From Candidatus Gastranaerophilales bacterium (GTDB lineage: Bacteria > Cyanobacteriota > Vampirovibrionia > Gastranaerophilales > Gastranaerophilaceae), in contig CALVEE010000232.1 of NCBI GenBank assembly GCA_944326495.1, positions 1-9,461 of the forward strand: a stretch of DNA of 9,461 nucleotides, given 5' to 3'. Of this stretch, positions 6,607 to 9,461 are shown in pieces. Within the stretch, counting starts at the first letter, position 1. The number at the start of each line of letters is the position of its first letter. A model generated the notes under the pieces. The model saw only the letters and a program-made list of their open reading frames with translations, did not search any database and was not told the origin of the DNA. The position numbers and the translations under genes are program-made.

Positions 6607-7151
6607 AAAGATTATTTGTAATATCCGGCTCCTCCGGAGTAGGTAAGGGAACCGTTATAAAGGAATTTCTAAAAAGACATCCTGAATTCAGGCTCTCTAT
6701 CTCCTGTACAACCCGCAAAAAACGCGAAGGCGAGCTTCATGGTGTTAACTATTTCTTCTTAACACCGGAAGAATTCAAAAAATGTATTGAAAATAACGAA
6801 TTTTTAGAGTGGGCAGAATTTTCCGGCAACCACTACGGCACAAAACGAGAATTTGTTGAAAACTGCCTAAAAAACGGAGAGAATTTGATTTTAGAGATTG
6901 ATACTAAGGGGGCATTGAATGTAAAAAAACTCATGCCGGAATCCGTATTAATCTTCATTGCGCCTCCATCCTTAGAAGAATTAGAATCACGCCTTCGCGG
7001 CCGGCACACCGAAACAGAAGAAGCTATCCAAAAACGCCTTGCTTCAATAAAACTGGAGCTTGAAAACTCAAAACAGTTTGATTATCAAATCATAAACGAT
7101 ACCGTCGATAAAGCAGTAAAAAATTTAGAAACAATTATCTGCAGCAAATAA
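6603..7151 (+). CDS. gmk: Guanylate kinase
   Basis: Gmk transfers phosphate from ATP to GMP to make GDP, an essential step in guanine nucleotide supply and in control of (p)ppGpp pools. The 182-residue protein has the P-loop GSSGVGKGT (9-17). The GMP-binding set fits the positions known from yeast guanylate kinase: S34, R38 and R41 in SCTTRKKR, Y50, E69, Y78, T80 and D100. The lid-like region RLRGRHTETEEAIQKRL (130-146) supplies the expected arginines. After D100 the sequence is TKGA where most members have VQGA, a mild variation. It is slightly shorter than the E. coli enzyme of 207 residues. Its ATG overlaps the decarboxylase stop (ATGA), and AGGAG (6591-6595) lies seven bases upstream, so the two are co-transcribed and coupled. 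A terminator hairpin begins at the stop codon. Confidence 0.95.
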   Translation: MKRLFVISGSSGVGKGTVIKEFLKRHPEFRLSISCTTRKKREGELHGVNYFFLTPEEFKKCIENNEFLEWAEFSGNHYGTKREFVENCLKNGENLILEIDTKGALNVKKLMPESVLIFIAPPSLEELESRLRGRHTETEEAIQKRLASIKLELENSKQFDYQIINDTVDKAVKNLETIICSK

Positions 7152-7188
7152 GTTTTTCCCCTTATAAAGGAAAAACTCTTGATTTTTT
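7151..7188 (+). terminator. Intrinsic terminator after gmk
   Basis: AGTTTTTCC (7151-7159) pairs with GGAAAAACT (7169-7177) around a nine-base loop, and a run of six T follows at 7183-7188 after five spacer bases. The stem starts at the last base of the gmk stop codon. It is A/T-rich and therefore of moderate strength. Confidence 0.6.
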
Positions 7189-7206
7189 GCAAGTTTTGTA
7201 CCGTAT

Positions 7207-7240
7207 AAAAGAAAAAGCCGGAGTTATAATTTTCTCCGGC
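7207..7240 (-). terminator. Intrinsic terminator after the 698-residue protein gene
   Basis: On the minus strand GCCGGAG (7240-7234) pairs with CTCCGGC (7223-7217) around a ten-base A/T loop, followed at once by TTTTTCTTTT (7216-7207). A GC-rich seven-pair stem with a U-tract is a textbook factor-independent terminator. It lies 37 bases past the stop of the minus-strand gene. Confidence 0.85.
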
Positions 7241-7277
7241 AACTTGTTTCATAATACCAATATCTTACATCTGATTA

Positions 7278-9374
7278 TTATTCTTCTGTTTCAGACTTAT
7301 CATCCAAGAGTGTTTCAACTGCGTCATCCAATTTATCTAAAATATCACGGCCACAAATTCTGTAAAACCAAGAGCCGTTTTCATTACGGAAACGCTGGTT
7401 AGCAGCCTTATCACGATATTCCTCATAACAATTCTTAACAACACTCAAAGCGTCCTGGCCTTTTTCGCTAAGAGTTTGTTCACTGTAATGATCAATAATA
7501 GCTTTCATTACAGGAACGACTTCGCTGTTTGAAAGTCTCGTACTGCCTCTTTCTGCAGCTATCTGTTCAAAAAAACCATTGTCATAACAGTTCTTTTCAG
7601 AGTAATATCCTTTTAAGAAATCTTCAACATTATCTTTGTTGATTTTCTTAATATATGCTTGCATTCTTTGAAACTCATTATCATTTGTATATCCGCTTAT
7701 ATCTTTACAAAATCTAACTCCCATAAGATTTGGGTTATCAGATGCAAGTCGTTCAGCTTGCGCATCTAAAGTCTCATTTTGAGTTTTATTTTCTTCAGGT
7801 TTCACTACAGCTTCAGATTTTGAACTATTAGCTGTGTCAGAAGGTTTTTCAGTTTTTAAGGTGTCTGGATCAACTTCTGTACCTTTCATGTCAGAGATAT
7901 TATGCTTTTTATTATCTACGCCCACACATCTGCCATTAGCATAGACATATCTTGGTTTTATACCTTCAAGCTTAATGAGTTTATTGTCTCTGATTGTATA
8001 GTAATTGCCATTTTTATCCTGATAACAATTTGGAACCTTTTGTGAAGAAGTCATACCATCTTCAGCTTCCGTCAAATCGCCATTTTCAACAAGATTTTTT
8101 ACCTCTCCTTGAATAGTCTTCGCTGTGCCATCATCAAATTGATCTATATCAGTTGGAATAATTACTCCTTCTGCTTTTAAGTCTGCTTTAACATCCTCAA
8201 CGACCAAGTTAGCATTTACAAAATCAGTATCTTCGCTAGATATACCATTTAAGAAATTATAATCTTTCGTAATCCTTGCACTCAATTCTTCGGCTTCTGC
8301 TATTCTTATACGAGCATAAACTTCTTCAAATTTTTCAGCAAGTTTATTTAAGTTAGACTTATCAAAGCTATTTTTTGTAGTGGTCGATAGATTTTCCAAC
8401 TCGGTTCTAGCTTTATCTAATTTATCACAATCACCTATTCTGGCTGAAACATCTTTTGCTTTATTAACAAGCGCGTTTACTAAAGAACCAACAGTCTCCT
8501 TTGCATTTTTCTTCGCTGCATTATCAGTAGGAAGGTTTGTAGCAATATATCTTATAATACTTCTGTTATCATTATTATCTTTACCATCAGCATCATTATA
8601 TTCATCATTCCAATAGCTGATTAGTTTTAGTATGCCTTCATTACTGTCTGATTTAGTTACATAAACTTGCAAAGCATCATATTTTTTACCTGCAATTTCA
8701 TCTCTTATCGTTGTTATATCGTGCGTAATACCTTCATCAGCTTCTAAATTCTTAAAGCTGTATTTGGCATCATTGAAATTATAGCCCATTTTATCTAATG
8801 CTAATTTATTTTCATCTAAAGCGAGTAATGCTTTTCTCAATTCTTTTGAGTCTAATTCTTTATACACAGCTTTTAAAGCATCGAGTTTTTCTTCAATCTT
8901 TCCGCCTTTATCTAAAGCTGTTTCAAGTTTAGCTTCCTGCTCGTCTGTTAAAGTTTTTGAATTTTCTTTATAGGATTTTAAAACAGCTTTCAATTTGTCA
9001 TACTGTTTTTGCATTAATTTATTTTCAGCTTTTTCTGCGTCTGTTTTTCCGCTGTCGGAAGAACCAGACTCACCCCACGGGTTTTTGAAAAGATCCTTCA
9101 ACCAGTTATTCCCGCCATTAACTCCATTCATCCAATTTCCGTTATTGAAAGAATTTAATGTCTGCTGAACTGCAAGACGCGGATCTAATAAACTGTTTCC
9201 AAACATCATAACTTCCGGAAAATCAAAGATTGCAGCATTAAAACTTGGTGTCATATACATAATACTGTTTGCCGAATTTCTTGCATTCCACATATTCCAG
9301 GAAAGATTTATTGAATTGCCCGGATCCTGGCTTATCATTGATGAATTTATACAAGAAAAATAGAATGGAAACAT
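7278..9374 (-). CDS. Large hydrophilic, helix-rich protein of unknown function
   Basis: I do not recognise this 698-residue protein. Visible parts, in order: an Asn/Met/Trp/Phe-rich low-complexity N-terminus (about 1-100); a Gly/Ser break (101-110); long charged Lys/Glu/Asp helices, probably coiled coil (111-200 and 285-370); a central Tyr/Asn-rich segment that looks like beta hairpins (449-495), holding NGNYYTIRDNK and NGRCVGVDNK; a Ser/Thr/Glu/Lys linker (500-535); and a helical C-terminal region (536-690). In that region ISGYTNDNEF (559-568) followed by INKDNVEDFLKGYY (578-591) loosely recalls annexin-like four-helix repeats. There is no normal signal peptide or membrane helix, and it has eight cysteines. 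Start choice: GAGGA (9386-9382) lies seven bases before the ATG. It has its own promoter and terminator, so it is a single-gene unit facing gmk. The frame is open throughout and codon use is like its neighbours, so it is a real gene. A structural or exported role is possible but unproven. Confidence 0.8.
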   Translation of the reverse strand: MFPFYFSCINSSMISQDPGNSINLSWNMWNARNSANSIMYMTPSFNAAIFDFPEVMMFGNSLLDPRLAVQQTLNSFNNGNWMNGVNGGNNWLKDLFKNPWGESGSSDSGKTDAEKAENKLMQKQYDKLKAVLKSYKENSKTLTDEQEAKLETALDKGGKIEEKLDALKAVYKELDSKELRKALLALDENKLALDKMGYNFNDAKYSFKNLEADEGITHDITTIRDEIAGKKYDALQVYVTKSDSNEGILKLISYWNDEYNDADGKDNNDNRSIIRYIATNLPTDNAAKKNAKETVGSLVNALVNKAKDVSARIGDCDKLDKARTELENLSTTTKNSFDKSNLNKLAEKFEEVYARIRIAEAEELSARITKDYNFLNGISSEDTDFVNANLVVEDVKADLKAEGVIIPTDIDQFDDGTAKTIQGEVKNLVENGDLTEAEDGMTSSQKVPNCYQDKNGNYYTIRDNKLIKLEGIKPRYVYANGRCVGVDNKKHNISDMKGTEVDPDTLKTEKPSDTANSSKSEAVVKPEENKTQNETLDAQAERLASDNPNLMGVRFCKDISGYTNDNEFQRMQAYIKKINKDNVEDFLKGYYSEKNCYDNGFFEQIAAERGSTRLSNSEVVPVMKAIIDHYSEQTLSEKGQDALSVVKNCYEEYRDKAANQRFRNENGSWFYRICGRDILDKLDDAVETLLDDKSETEE

Positions 9375-9398
9375 ATTTTTATCCTCATTTATAATATC

Positions 9399-9428
9399 CT
9401 TATATATATAAAGTTGTTGATTTGTAAA
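9399..9428 (-). promoter_or_regulatory. Probable promoter of the 698-residue protein gene
   Basis: On the minus strand TTTACA (9428-9423) is followed after 16 bases by TATATA (9406-9401), or after 18 bases by TATAAG (9404-9399). The leader would be about 20 bases and includes GAGGA. The stretch from 9400 to the right edge is almost pure A/T, so the exact -10 is uncertain. Confidence 0.45.
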
Positions 9429-9461
9429 AAATTGACTTTTTTGTTAAGTTTTCTTAATATT

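Noticed and set aside
7187..7402. Plus-strand open frame of 71 codons after gmk
   Set aside because: It runs through both terminators and into the antisense of the 698-residue gene, has no ribosome site, and its composition looks non-coding.
8380..8616. Plus-strand open frame of 78 codons
   Set aside because: It is antisense to a continuous, well-supported 698-codon gene; its Ser/Leu/Ala-rich product is typical of a reverse-strand shadow.
9345..9374. Lipoprotein signal with Cys8 at the start of the 698-residue protein
   Set aside because: MFPFYFSC has no positive charge, is too short and lacks a proper lipobox (Leu/Ile/Val at -3).
9391..9461. Very A/T-rich stretch as an origin or attachment site
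   Set aside because: There is no DnaA-box cluster or direct repeat, and it is explained by a promoter ahead of the minus-strand gene.

Overview
The window is AT-rich, densely packed bacterial DNA carrying seven protein genes. It suggests an uncultured, gut-type, non-photosynthetic relative of the cyanobacteria (Gastranaerophilales/Melainabacteria). This rests mainly on the PlsY active-site motifs, which have the cyanobacterial forms GSGSTGATN and GGKSVA. Weaker support comes from the low GC content, a fermentative 2-keto-acid decarboxylase and a large Asn/Met/Trp-rich lineage-type protein. The assignment is an inference and no marker here proves it.

Layout. Positions 1-192, downstream of plsY, are visibly more GC-rich than the rest. 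They fold into a run of short hairpins, two of which carry GNRA-type GUGA tetraloops when read on the minus strand; this is a candidate structured RNA or repeat. plsY (phospholipid synthesis) lies on the minus strand and is divergent from a 748-residue STAND-like P-loop NTPase with C-terminal TPRs. That gene overlaps rsmG (16S rRNA m7G methyltransferase) by 8 nt in an apparent operon. rsmG converges on, and overlaps by 14 nt, a minus-strand acyltransferase-3 membrane protein. The acyltransferase shares interleaved divergent promoters with a thiamine-diphosphate 2-keto-acid decarboxylase, which is translationally coupled (ATGA overlap) to gmk (guanylate kinase). Two intrinsic terminators between 7151 and 7240 separate gmk from a convergent 698-residue protein of unknown function, whose promoter lies close to the right edge.

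How the genes fit together. Three are housekeeping (plsY, rsmG, gmk), one is probably fermentative (the decarboxylase) and one probably modifies surface glycans (the acyltransferase). Two are large and poorly characterised: the STAND/TPR protein and the 698-residue protein. No insertion sequence, phage gene, tRNA, rRNA or CRISPR array was seen, and no gap between genes exceeds 300 bases. The parts most likely to be undescribed are the hairpin array, the STAND/TPR protein with its altered Walker A motif, and the 698-residue protein.
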